A stretch of 64,000 nucleotides of DNA from Puia dinghuensis (lineage in GTDB: Bacteria; Bacteroidota; Bacteroidia; Chitinophagales; Chitinophagaceae), in contig NZ_BMJC01000001.1 in assembly GCF_014642875.1 (NCBI RefSeq), positions 103,271 to 167,270 of the forward strand, read 5' to 3'. The notes below the pieces were generated by a model. That model saw nothing but the letters and a program-made list of their open reading frames with translations. It was not told where the DNA came from and made no database searches. The first letter of the stretch is position 1. Every line of letters begins with the position of its first letter. This document shows, one piece after another, positions 24,255 through 33,900 of the stretch. The position numbers were made by a program, and so were the translations under genes.

Positions 24255-24689
24255 ATGAACGTACAAGAACAAATCAAAAAGTATATTACTAGCCAATCTG
24301 AACCAAAACGTAGTGAAATGCAAGAGTTGCACCTGCGTACACTTCAAGCGCGACCAGGATGTAAATTATGGTTCGATGATGGTAAAGACAGCGAAAACAA
24401 AACTGTTAGTAACCCTACTATAGGATATGGATTGCAGACAATAAAATATGCCAATGGAAAAACCAGAGAGTTTTTTCAAATTGGTATAAGTGCAAACAAA
24501 ACCGGGATATCTGTCTATATCCTCGGTATTAAAGACAAGAAATACTTGGCCCAAGCGTATGGAAAAGAACTAGGCAAGGCTAGCGTCACTGGGTATTGCA
24601 TTAGGTTCAAAAGTCTAAAAGATATAAACATTGATATACTTGAAGCGGCGATACGATATGGGTTTGAGGCTCAGAATGAAAAAAAGTGA
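24255..24689 (+). CDS. DUF1801 domain protein
   Basis: 144 residues from MNVQEQIKKYITSQSEPKRSEM. The sequence LHLRTLQARPGCKLWFDDGKDSENKTVSNPTIGYG and later SANKTGISVYILGIKDK and KASVTGYCIRFKSLKDINIDILEAAIRYG fits DUF1801, an iron-binding-frataxin-like fold of unknown role. The long frame begins at 24084 with PIN-remnant codons, but the true start must be the ATG at 24255, where the family sequence begins. AT content is clearly higher than in the flanking enzymes, which suggests transfer. Confidence 0.82.
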   Translation: MNVQEQIKKYITSQSEPKRSEMQELHLRTLQARPGCKLWFDDGKDSENKTVSNPTIGYGLQTIKYANGKTREFFQIGISANKTGISVYILGIKDKKYLAQAYGKELGKASVTGYCIRFKSLKDINIDILEAAIRYGFEAQNEKK

Positions 24690-24741
24690 GCTGATGAAAT
24701 AATTATCGAACTGACCGTTTGGAGTTTTTCGCAAAGGTCCA

Positions 24742-25008
24742 TTACTTGAAGGCGATTTCATAGTCAAATCCTTTGGTCCGGATCTTCTCAAGCCATTGTT
24801 GGAAAGTATTATTCCCCATGACAATCTTCCCTTCGTGAATCGTGAGCGTCTCTCCCACAATAAAGCGTTGCAAATCAGGCCGGAATTCCTCTCTGAGATC
24901 ACTCAGATAGACGGTGGTATTATGCGATAGTCGCTGCAGGTCTTCAAACCGTTCTGGTATGATGGCGAGATTGGGCATATGGTAACGTAGCAAAGATAAC
25001 ATTTTCAT
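24742..25008 (-). CDS. Small protein of unknown function
   Basis: 88 residues, or 78 if it starts at MPNLAIIPERFEDL. The C-terminal two thirds (VYLSDLREEFRPDLQRFIVGETLTIHEGKIVMGNNTFQQWLEKIRTKGFDYEIAF in parts) look well structured, with regular helices and a GxxL-type turn. I do not recognise a named family. It sits alone between the DUF1801 gene and the MNT antitoxin gene, in a cluster of TA remnants, but that says little about its function. Confidence 0.6.
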   Translation of the reverse strand: MKMLSLLRYHMPNLAIIPERFEDLQRLSHNTTVYLSDLREEFRPDLQRFIVGETLTIHEGKIVMGNNTFQQWLEKIRTKGFDYEIAFK

Positions 25009-25162
25009 ACATCCGCGTACAGCTTATTTACTAAATAAATTAGTTGCGTAAGAAGGGGGCAGAACCCGGAACATGTCGGGATCACTTCCAACGATTCACC
25101 TTCTCCTGATGGCCTTATCCTAACCCATTGTATGACAAGGAAGAGTTAATTACGTTTGTAGT

Positions 25163-25465
25163 ATGGCTCTCTCCACTCATGATACGAACCTCCTTCGTGA
25201 ATACTTCGCCGGCAAGCCGGTGAAGAGGGCCTATTTATTTGGATCATACGCGCGAGATACTGCTGTAAAGGGCGCCAGTGACATCGATATATTATTGGAA
25301 CTGGATTACTCCAAACCCATCGGTATGAAATTTTTCAGCTTTCAGCGGGAACTCGAAGATTTATTGCATAATAAAGTAGACGTCGTCACCAGTGATGGCA
25401 TTTCTCAATATGTTCTTCCATACATTGAAAGAGATAAGATCCTGATCTATGAAGCCACCGCTTAG
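25163..25465 (+). CDS. MNT-type minimal nucleotidyltransferase antitoxin
   Basis: 100 residues. The nucleotidyltransferase signature GSYARDTAVKGASDIDILLELD carries the GSx10DxD catalytic pattern, and a third acidic residue lies in KVDVVTSDG. Such proteins are the antitoxins of the MNT/HEPN modules and inactivate the HEPN ribonuclease by adenylylation. The HEPN gene overlaps its end by 17 nt but is broken (next entry). Intact length is normal. Confidence 0.9.
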   Translation: MALSTHDTNLLREYFAGKPVKRAYLFGSYARDTAVKGASDIDILLELDYSKPIGMKFFSFQRELEDLLHNKVDVVTSDGISQYVLPYIERDKILIYEATA

Positions 25466-25692
25466 TGATGAACTGCGAGTCCGGCATGTACTGGATGCTA
25501 TTAATTAAAGAAATTGAGTCCTATCTGCAAATTGTATCGCTGAATGACTTTCTCGCCAACTCAGAAAAGCGCTTCGCTACCATTAAACAACTTGAGATCA
25601 TCGGTGAGGCATGTGCCTGTATTGGCGTTTCCTTTTTTTAGCTAGGGGGCACAAAGACTAAAGATCATTTCCCCGGATTTCCTTACGATCGA
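25449..25692 (+). pseudogene. HEPN toxin pseudogene (partner of the MNT antitoxin)
   Basis: The frame starts as MKPPLSDELRVRHVLDAIN and ends at TAA (25506-25508). In the +1 frame it goes on as IKEIESYLQIVSLNDFLANSEKRFATIKQLEIIGEA, classic DUF86/HEPN sequence. The shift is explained by a tandem ATTA ATTA at about 25500-25507: deleting one copy restores LDAIKEIESYL. The restored frame then meets TAG at 25639-25641, and HFPGFPYDRI after it is still HEPN-like. The RxxxxxH catalytic end is absent. So the toxin carries three lesions and cannot be active. Confidence 0.85.
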
Positions 25693-25716
25693 ATCTGTCT
25701 GAAATCCGGAAAGGTT

Positions 25717-26997
25717 TTAATTCAATTCCTTACCCAGCCCTTTCGTTTCACATTGGTCCGCATGGATGAAAATATACCCCGACCAATGAAACTTTTTCCC
25801 GATGGCTTGGACAAGATGTTTTCCTTCCACATCAATAGTCGAGATCATACCTGCACCACCACAGGAATTTGGCTGCTCTGAAAAGTAGGTAGTAAGCTGT
25901 CCTTTATAGATGTGGTCGATATATAGAGCAATGTCTTCGCCTGGCAGACTGTTCCAGAAATTGATTTTGCCTTTATTGGGACCATACGGCTGGATAGAGG
26001 TGTTTGAAACGGAATGTTCCGGCAGGGTTTGTTCTTGTCTTGGGGACGAAGCACAGACAAAAGTTGGCGCTGTGGCAGACAGGTCGGGGCCATAGACGTA
26101 GGCGCGTGTAGTACTGCGGATATAACCGGATTCGTCAAGGTAGGAAATATTGACCTGATACCAGGGTGAATGTGCTGTAGAGATTACTTTGACACCATCT
26201 TTGAAGGTGAGGTGAGTTAAGATATCAGCGTTGGAATAAGGTGCAGATAGCACCTTAAGGTCTATCGTGGTGACAAAATACAAATCGCCTGAAGGATCGT
26301 ATGGGGCTTGTGTTGAAGGACCAGGATTGGATGCGGATACACCGGAAAAATTAGCCGAATGGTTTGTCAAATCAGAAGATGTCGTGGAGTACGAAGTAGT
26401 TGACAAGTCAGGATAAGATGTAGTGGAATACGAAGGGGCAGTGACAGGCATTGACAAATAGGAACTATGGAGGTATCCAGACGTCGTTTTGTAATATTGG
26501 AGATTGGGATCGTAGTAGCTGAATTGCACATAGTACCACGGGGCCAATGATCGGTTGAGAATATATACTACGTCTCCGTAATTTAATGTAGTAATGATCA
26601 GCGACGAAGACCCTGGGCCGAAACGGACATTGAGTTTTTCGGCGGATACCGTTGCTTCGGTAGTGTTCAAATATGCGCCATACGTATTTGTTGGACTATA
26701 CAAGCCGCTTGCGGGATAAGTTGTGGTTGGGTAATAGGACGATGGTGTATTTGAATAGGAGTTGCGATTGTAATAATGGTAAAGGTAGGTGTCGGTATTG
26801 CCGGGGGCTACTTTTCCGGTGTACGGATTGACATTGCCGGGATAGCTGTAGTTGTTATACGGATTGCCGTCGGGTGATGACCGATAATGGGATTGCACAT
26901 AAGTGCCATCTTTTCGGTAATAGCCATTGACGTGAACCTGCGAGAATCCGGTGATGCCGAGAAGATTACAGAGCAAGAGGATGAGTAGTGGTTTCAT
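25717..26997 (-). CDS. Secreted protein with two bacterial SH3-like domains
   Basis: 426 residues from MKPLLILLLCNLLGITGFSQ (the start at 26997; the long upstream extension to 27165 lacks a signal-like sequence). After the signal peptide comes a Tyr/Asn/Ser/Pro-rich low-complexity region. SH3 domain 1 follows near residues 140-220 (EKLNVRFGPGSSSLIITTLNYGDVVYIL), then a Ser/Thr-rich spacer and SH3 domain 2 near 275-330 (DLKVLSAPYSNADILTHLTFKDGVKVI). The C-terminal ~80 residues (KINFWNSLPGEDIALYIDHIYKGQL) look like a separate beta domain. Cell-wall or surface binding is inferred. It starts 164 nt downstream of the DUF4236/SH3 gene. Confidence 0.75.
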   Translation of the reverse strand: MKPLLILLLCNLLGITGFSQVHVNGYYRKDGTYVQSHYRSSPDGNPYNNYSYPGNVNPYTGKVAPGNTDTYLYHYYNRNSYSNTPSSYYPTTTYPASGLYSPTNTYGAYLNTTEATVSAEKLNVRFGPGSSSLIITTLNYGDVVYILNRSLAPWYYVQFSYYDPNLQYYKTTSGYLHSSYLSMPVTAPSYSTTSYPDLSTTSYSTTSSDLTNHSANFSGVSASNPGPSTQAPYDPSGDLYFVTTIDLKVLSAPYSNADILTHLTFKDGVKVISTAHSPWYQVNISYLDESGYIRSTTRAYVYGPDLSATAPTFVCASSPRQEQTLPEHSVSNTSIQPYGPNKGKINFWNSLPGEDIALYIDHIYKGQLTTYFSEQPNSCGGAGMISTIDVEGKHLVQAIGKKFHWSGYIFIHADQCETKGLGKELN

Positions 26998-27161
26998 ACT
27001 CGTTGGGTTTGAGGAGATAGTCAAACAAAGATATTTAGAATGTCGGGGATTTGCAAGGAGGACATGCGGGAGCCGCCGCTTGCACAAAGTGTTGATGAAC
27101 AAGCGAATTGACTTATGGAAGACAATAATGCCCCCATAAGGCGCACTATGGGTAACCCCGT

Positions 27162-28523
27162 TCAATGCGCGGCATAGTATTGTTGGAGCTTCGCAATGGC
27201 TTTGACGATGTGTGCGAATTCATTGAATGCACCTTGTTTGGAGGTAGTGATGATCTCGTTAACGCCGGTGCCGGAATTGATATGGTACTGTGAATAGAGA
27301 CACTTAGGCAGTCTGCGATTATTGTTAAACCGTCTATCAGGCGTGCCATTCTTATTCAAGAAGCGCCAGGTATAGTCCACGACCTGTGCGTCTGACGCTA
27401 CGGGTTCGTCCTCAATAAAGATGATGTCTGCGCAATCTATGCGCAGATGTTTATAAAAAATAGCGGCAAACTGTTTGTCTCGTTTTATAATCAGGCGTTC
27501 AGGAAAAAAGTAGAGATCGGAATTGCGCAATTTTATATTGGGGACAGGAATATTTGTTCTAAAGAACGGAGCCGGTTTGTGATTCGTCGAAACTCTTTTG
27601 ATCGATATACGTGTAATGAGTTTTCCCGCGCCTGCGTGATGTTTGTAGTCACTGGTTCGTTCGGCGTGCAGATATTGCCACACTTTTTGTGACGCAAGCA
27701 ATTCGGTGAAATTCCTGAGAAACTTGTCATATACCTCCTTAATATGATCATCAATTTCATAGTATATTTCAACTAGGAGTCGTTGTTTGTCTTGCTTATA
27801 GAATACAATGCCGATATATATGAAAAAGGCTGCCCCGATAATGCTCAAGGAAATTAAATCCCTCTTATTGGTTTCGAATCTAGCATAAGTGTGAATGGGT
27901 GTTTTAATGGAATCTATCCGGGAGTATTGTTTAGCGATATATCCTACTGTGTCACCAAATTTGATTTTACTCCACCCTTTGCCCAACGTATCAATAATAG
28001 CATAGTATTGCTTGTTATCAGCGCTGCCGATAATATTACCATTTTTGTTCGGGTTCTGGCGCACATTCACTTTATTCAGTGAGTCGACAGCTATGAAATA
28101 GGTTGTCTTTTCTTCCGTATAGGAATCCTGGCTGAAATATACAAAGAGACAGATGAGAAAAAGCGTTGCTGGAAAGAGGCAAAACCACCGGAAATAGGAG
28201 ATCCGATTTGTTTTTGCATTTAGTTCTTCGACAAATGCTTTTGAGTCACTATCCGTTAATTGATCGATGGCTTCCGAAGTTATGGTATGCAGGAGTGGTT
28301 CAGTCAGTTCGTCGTAGCCCGGGACGGTTGGGGGTCGATATTTTATTGTTGAGGTTATCCTCTGTCGGTAATATAGCCCGTGGAGGCCAAGAGTGACATA
28401 TGTTCCGCGCGGCCCTGTAGTAATTCTGGCTCCCTTTGTTCCTATGGAATAACTGACACCAGATTTGGAAAAAGTCAGTCTTCCCGGACCGAATTTTATT
28501 GATTTTCGAAAATTGAAACTCAT
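27162..28523 (-). CDS. DUF4236 membrane protein with SH3-like domain
   Basis: 453 residues from MSFNFRKSIKFGPGRLTFSKSG. Residues 1-55 are DUF4236 (GVSYSIGTKGARITTGPRGTYVTLG). A membrane helix follows near 125 (FCLFPATLFLICLFVYF), an SH3-like domain near 150-205 (KVNVRQNPNKNGNIIGSADNKQYYAIIDTLGKGW), and a second helix near 220-240 (SLSIIGAAFFIYIGIVF). The rest is cytoplasmic and carries two conserved-looking blocks (GKLITRISIKRVS and DLYFFPERLIIKRDK). I do not know the function. DUF4236 proteins are often found in phage-like or plasmid regions. Confidence 0.75.
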   Translation of the reverse strand: MSFNFRKSIKFGPGRLTFSKSGVSYSIGTKGARITTGPRGTYVTLGLHGLYYRQRITSTIKYRPPTVPGYDELTEPLLHTITSEAIDQLTDSDSKAFVEELNAKTNRISYFRWFCLFPATLFLICLFVYFSQDSYTEEKTTYFIAVDSLNKVNVRQNPNKNGNIIGSADNKQYYAIIDTLGKGWSKIKFGDTVGYIAKQYSRIDSIKTPIHTYARFETNKRDLISLSIIGAAFFIYIGIVFYKQDKQRLLVEIYYEIDDHIKEVYDKFLRNFTELLASQKVWQYLHAERTSDYKHHAGAGKLITRISIKRVSTNHKPAPFFRTNIPVPNIKLRNSDLYFFPERLIIKRDKQFAAIFYKHLRIDCADIIFIEDEPVASDAQVVDYTWRFLNKNGTPDRRFNNNRRLPKCLYSQYHINSGTGVNEIITTSKQGAFNEFAHIVKAIAKLQQYYAAH

Positions 28524-28623
28524 AGCAGCCACATGTTGAGTTTAATCAGACGCATCGGACAATGTAAGCATTTTTTGCCAAGGCTGGTACCGTGAAAAGA
28601 CCCATTTCGATTAGTTAAGGGTT

Positions 28624-29364
28624 CTACACGTCGTTATCGGCCATGTAATAATGGATGGCAGGCGTCTTAGGTGTCGGGCTGTGCAGGTCAGGCCGAACGA
28701 TCTCCCTATTCGCAGCGACCTGCTTATCAAAGTGGCGAAAAAGGTGTGCCAGATGCCGATAATTCTGGTCGAATTTCTCCCGCTCCTCGCTTGCTGATAA
28801 ATGGCTCACTTCGATACAAACCTCAACTCCCGTTTTCCTATCGGTTACAATAACATCGCGGTTCCTCTTGCTCGGGTTTGCCCGCGGAAAATGTACATGA
28901 AAACCCGCCCCGATCAACTGGCCAGCAAGGTCAAGGAACGGCATTGCTTCCGGCGCAGCGTCGTTCGATCCCAGTTTGCCCACCAAGATTTTGTGGTCGG
29001 GGTCGTTTGCCACCAGGTATCGGAGCGTCTGAGCAAGCTCCATAAGACGACGGCCCTACCAGGGCGCTGTACCCGTCAACAAGCGGAAAAGAGGATGGCC
29101 ATCACCGGCGCGCATTAAAAAATCCCGGCCAACTGCTTTCATCATATATTGATGAGCATCGATCCATTGACGCTTGAAATCGGGTGGTAATTCTACCTGG
29201 CCCTCAATGTATCGAATATATTTTTGCCGATCATAGAGGTCATTGGGCTCCTGAAAGATCGAGAAATATAAATCCATATACGTGTTTGCAACCACCATCA
29301 GTCTTGGCGATCTTATGTGCAAGTTAAGAAATTTTATGGGCCTATTCCCTGGTAAATAAGTCAA
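28624..29364 (-). pseudogene. Gene of unknown function split by an in-frame amber codon
   Basis: Two frames in the same register, 29364-29056 (102 residues) and 29043-28624 (139 residues), are separated only by TAG at 29056-29058 and four codons (GRRL). The first half has HIRSPRLMVVANTYMDLYFSIF and RQWIDAHQYMMKAVG; the second has ELAQTLRYLVANDPDHKILVGKLGS and NRDVIVTDRKTGVEVCIEVSHL. The latter looks like a PD-(D/E)xK-type core (DVIV...EVCIEVSH), which is only a guess. Reading through the stop gives one smooth protein of about 245 residues. It may be a recent nonsense mutation, or two genes with the second starting at MELAQTLRY. Confidence 0.5.
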
Positions 29365-29681
29365 TTTTGGAGTGGTCAGCTATTAATGGGCGACGATGGG
29401 CGTCACCGGGCTGACACCGGTAGCCGTGGTGGTTTATCACATCCTAATTGTAGTTTATCAGTAAAAGATAGAATGCTCATGTGGTTATCCGAACTGGTTT
29501 GTGGAAGGTATGAACGGAGTAATGCTATGTGTCAGATCCGTGGGGCAAGGGATCACCGGCATCTATGCCAAATATATTTGACTTTCTTCCTATACATTTG
29601 TGGGTCTTCGGGCGTTGCGCCGGTAGAACTGAACCATACAAATGCGTGTCGACTAACTTTCATTACAGAATTTAATTTTTT
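29365..29681. other. Intergenic region with a possible promoter for the SbcCD-like pair
   Basis: 317 nt without a convincing gene. A -7-like TACATTTG (TAnnTTTG) lies near 29594-29601, about 80 nt ahead of the ATG at 29682, but no well-spaced -33 TTTG goes with it. The plus-strand open frame of 101 codons here has no coding character and was not accepted. No hairpin terminator was seen. Confidence 0.35.
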
Positions 29682-30968
29682 ATGGCAATAAAGATTTTGG
29701 CAGCCGCCGACCTTCATCTGGGCAAACGCTCATCGGGGTTGCCGGACGATGCGACGGATATTTCCACGAAGTATACCTGGGACCAGTTGGTTCGATGGGC
29801 CATAGATAACGAAGTGGATGTTGTCGCGCTCAGCGGAGATATCGTCGACCAGGAGAATGGTTATTTTGAAGCGGTTGGCCCCTTGCAAGCCGGGCTTAAT
29901 GCGCTGGGTCAAGCGGGGATCGAGGTTTTCATTGTGGCCGGAAATCATGATTACAAAGTGCTGCCGCCATTGATCAACGTGCAGTTGCCGCATGTTCATT
30001 TGCTGGGCCGGGCAGGCGAATGGCAATTGGTGCCATTTACAAAGAATGGCGAGACAGTGCAATTTGTGGGCTGGTCATTCCCTCATCAGTATGTCAAGGT
30101 GAGTCCTTTGGGGACAATAGGACGCCTTAACCCCGATCCGAACCATGCGGTTATCGGGCTATTGCATGCGGATCTCGATATTCCTGACAGCATCTATTGC
30201 CCGGTGAGTCGGCAGGATTTGGTGGCTACAGGCATCCGAACCTGGGTGCTGGGTCATATCCATAAGCCATGCGCGTTGGACTTGGCTGGAACAACGATTC
30301 ACTACCCAGGGTCGTTGCAGGCGCAGAGTGCGAAGGAGCCAGGGGCACATGGGTTCCTGCTGATGACTGTATTGGAAAAGGATCGGATCAATATTGAGCC
30401 GGTGTTCCTTTCGACGGTGAGGTATGAGCGACTCGATGTGGATATCAGCAGGGCGGATACGCGGGAAACGCTTTGGGAGTTGATCCACTCGGCAGCGATG
30501 ACCGATGCCCGGAGAAGATTGCCGGAGCTGGACAATGTGAGACACCTTACTTACGATCTTATTTTTACGGGTGAGCATGCGAATGGGATGCAGGTGAAAG
30601 GTTGGGCCGAAGCAAGCCAGGGAGACCTTGCAAATCCAGTGAGTCCAGTGACGACCGTCTATATCCGGAAGGTTAGTTCCGCGATCCGGCCGGCAGTGGG
30701 AAATCTACGGGAGTTATCGGGTGAGCCTTCCCCGGCTGGTATGCTGGCGTCGTTGATCCTCGCGATCCGCGAGAACCGGTCAACACCCTTGTTATCAGAG
30801 CTGGAGGAGAAATGGCGGAAGGCCGAAAGAAATCTTAGTGTTGCTGCTGTCTATCAGCCTTTGACGGAGACCGGAGCAATGGAGCCTGCAGATGCCAGGG
30901 AGTACCTGATTAAGGAGCTGAACCGGTCGCTTACAGAGCTTTTATTACAAAAATCGACAATGCAGTAA
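29682..30968 (+). CDS. SbcD/YhaO-like metallophosphoesterase (DNA repair exonuclease type)
   Basis: 428 residues. The calcineurin-like nuclease motifs are complete: ADLHLGKR near residue 9, SGDIVDQENG near 56, GNHDYK near 87, LLHADLD near 165 and GHIHKP near 190. The C-terminal ~200 residues are less conserved, as in SbcD/Mre11 capping domains. It should be the nuclease subunit with the ATPase encoded next. The two genes overlap by one base (TAATG), the usual layout of SbcD-SbcC and YhaO-YhaN pairs. The role, DNA end processing or phage defence, is inferred. Confidence 0.88.
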   Translation: MAIKILAAADLHLGKRSSGLPDDATDISTKYTWDQLVRWAIDNEVDVVALSGDIVDQENGYFEAVGPLQAGLNALGQAGIEVFIVAGNHDYKVLPPLINVQLPHVHLLGRAGEWQLVPFTKNGETVQFVGWSFPHQYVKVSPLGTIGRLNPDPNHAVIGLLHADLDIPDSIYCPVSRQDLVATGIRTWVLGHIHKPCALDLAGTTIHYPGSLQAQSAKEPGAHGFLLMTVLEKDRINIEPVFLSTVRYERLDVDISRADTRETLWELIHSAAMTDARRRLPELDNVRHLTYDLIFTGEHANGMQVKGWAEASQGDLANPVSPVTTVYIRKVSSAIRPAVGNLRELSGEPSPAGMLASLILAIRENRSTPLLSELEEKWRKAERNLSVAAVYQPLTETGAMEPADAREYLIKELNRSLTELLLQKSTMQ

Positions 30969-33900
30969 TGATGGAACGAAAGACCTTTCTTCTGCGCGAG
31001 TTACATATCCAGAAAATGCCGGGCCTGCCAAGGGGGCTGCCGGCTTACCGGCGGTTTGCATCGACTATTAATATCATCTATGGCAAAAATGGTTCGGGCA
31101 AGAGCTCGACGGCTCGGGCAATCCGCGAATTGATCTGGCGACAGCTACATGTCCGTATTCAGGCGGAGGCGACGGTTGAGATTGGCGGGGAAAGATGGGA
31201 CCTGAAGATCGATAGCGGCCAGGCGTTGGTCCAGCGTGGCGGGGTGGATGCAGTGTTATCGGGCTTGCCGGCGGTGGAAGGCCGGGACCGCTATATGCTG
31301 GCTCTGGATGAATTGGTTACCGGAGATGATCGGGACCTCGCGGCGGAAATACAACGGGAGTCGATCGGAGGCTATGACCTGGATGCAGCGAAGGCTGCGC
31401 TGGGATACTGGGATGGCATAAGGCCGAAGAATTCGAGGGAATACAAGGATTGGCAGGCAGCACATGCTAAAGTGGAAACACTCCGGCGCGAACAACAGGG
31501 GGTGAAGGATCAGGAGGCGAAGTTGACGGAGTTGGGAAAGCTTGCGGAAGAAGGTGAGGTAGCCGTCGGGCAGTTGGGATGGTATAGACGGTTGTTGGCC
31601 TGGCGGGAAACAAAAAATAAGTTGGATGAGGCGTTGGAGCGATCGAATAGTTACCCTGCCGTTATGCAGATTCTGACAGGAGAGGAATATGATCAAATCC
31701 TGAAGCTGGATGAACAGCTGGGAATCGTGAACGGAGAGTTGGAGACCCGCCGAGAAGAGGTTTTGAAAAGCCAGAAACTCCTAGCGGAGATTGGGGTTCC
31801 GGAAGGCGGGATCAGGAACATGGTCTTGCCAGAATTGGATGAGCGGGTAGGCCGTCTCGGTGACGCAGAAAAGGAGTTGAACAGGAAGGATAAGGAACGA
31901 CAAGGCATCTTAAAAAAGGAGCAGGAGATGTTGAAGCGACTTGGTGATCCGGCAAATCTGGAGGATTGGCCGGGAATATCCACCGGAGACATTCGGGTGC
32001 TGAGTGACTTATTGCGGCGGCAGTTGGAAGCACTTAGTGAACAGCAGGCGCTGAACTCGCTCATCGGGCAGCTATCGGGCGCTTTGCTGAAAGAACAGCT
32101 CACGTCGATAGAAAACCTCAATCTCGGAATTCATACCCTGAGTCGCTGGCTGGAGGAACCCGAACAAAAACCGCGGCTGCCGTCGTGGTCGATCTGGGTA
32201 TTGCTGATAATGGGTGCGATCGCTTGCGTTTGCGTGTGGCTGTTGGGACCCATCGGCTTTCTGGGCATCTTTTTCATGGTCGCGGTAGCGATAGTGGCGA
32301 AGCGAGGAAAAAACCAGCCGCAAGGCAATCGATTGGCGGATTTTCAGCGGACGGGATTGCAAGTTCCAGTAGCCTGGACTCGAGAAGGGGTGGTTGAGCG
32401 TCTGAATGAACTTTTGCTGCAGGTGAAAGAGGCCGAATGGGCTCTTGAGGTCGCCGCGAGACTGAAACTGCATCAGGACGGAAAAACGAAGGTCGAAACC
32501 CGGCTGGCGCAGATCGAAAAAGAGTGGGGTGAATTGTTGCAGCGGTTGAAAGCTTTGCCGGAAGCTCCGGACGCGGACTTGGAGAACTACGCCGGACTGT
32601 ACTGGTTTCTCAAAAGCGTTGAAGAATGGCAGGCATCTCATGATGAAAGATCCGCGGTGGAGGCAGAGATAGCGCAACTGGAGAGTTCCGTGCAGGAAGA
32701 ATTGGCGCGGATCAACGAGTTAATTACCGGTTATAATTTGGCAGCGGCTAAGGATGGCCCTTCAGCGAAGGGCATGTTAGCAGCCCTTAGGGGAATGGAC
32801 GAAAGCTGGGGAAAGCTGACAAGCAGTATCGCTGTTGAAACGCAGATGCTCGAAGAGGCAACTCGGATGCAACTGCGACTTCAAAATGATCGTAAGGAAC
32901 TATACATCAAGCTGGGATTGACTGAAGGGGATAAAGGTGCGGCGCAACAGCTGATCGGTCGGTTGGAGGCCTACAATGGGTCGGTGAAAGAGCGGGACTT
33001 TCAGTTGCGGGATGAGCCGGAGAAAAAGGCAGATTTGGAGCGGCATCCGATCCATGCTGCGATGAGGGAAGAGATGGAGCGTCTGGAGCCAGCAGCAATA
33101 GAAGTAAAGATCAGGGAGTTGGAAGGTAAGGCCAGAGGGCTGAAGGATACCGAGGCGCAGCTCAATACCATTAAGGGAATGGTGAATAGCCGGAAGAAGG
33201 GAAATGAGCTGGAGGAAGCCCTATTAAACCGGGAAGAAACGGTAGAAGGATTGCGGACAATGTACGACGCCAATCTTGCAGCGATCACCGGTTCGCTGAT
33301 TCTCGATGCCGTCAAGAAGCGGACAGGGGACGAGAACCAGCCTGCCGTCTTCCGGCGGGCGAAGCATTTGTTTAATCGGATCACCAATGGTCGCTATGAG
33401 CTGATCGTGGACGAAGATGACAATCCTTCCTTCCGCGCTTATGATACGGTGTTGCGGGCTGGCCAGGCCTTGTCGGAGCTGTCGACGGGCACGCGGATTC
33501 AGCTCTTGCTTGCGGTGCGGTTGGCCTTTATAGAAAAGCAGGAGGTAGGGATGAGCCTGCCGGTGATGGCCGACGAACTGTTGGCCAATAGCGACGAGGA
33601 GCGGGCGCGGGCAATCATCGAGGCGATGGTGGAGATCGGTCGGGAAGGCCGGCAGGTGTTCTATTTTACGGCACAGAAAGACGAGGTGCAGAAATGGGTG
33701 GAATATCTGCAAGATAGGCCGGAGATCACAAGAGAAGTGGTGGAGCTGGACGGCCGGCACAATGAAGTGGTAGCCTATCTCCAAGAGGCTGGGGCAGCCG
33801 GCAACTTCGTGTTTACGACGGAGATACCTGATCCGGACGGAATGGGCCATGAAGAATATGGAAACCTGCTGGCGGTGGATAGCTTCGATTTGCAGGCGGA

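Noticed and set aside
29386..29691. Plus-strand open frame of 101 codons ahead of the SbcD-like gene
   Set aside because: No coding character, overlaps the start of the next gene and the likely promoter.
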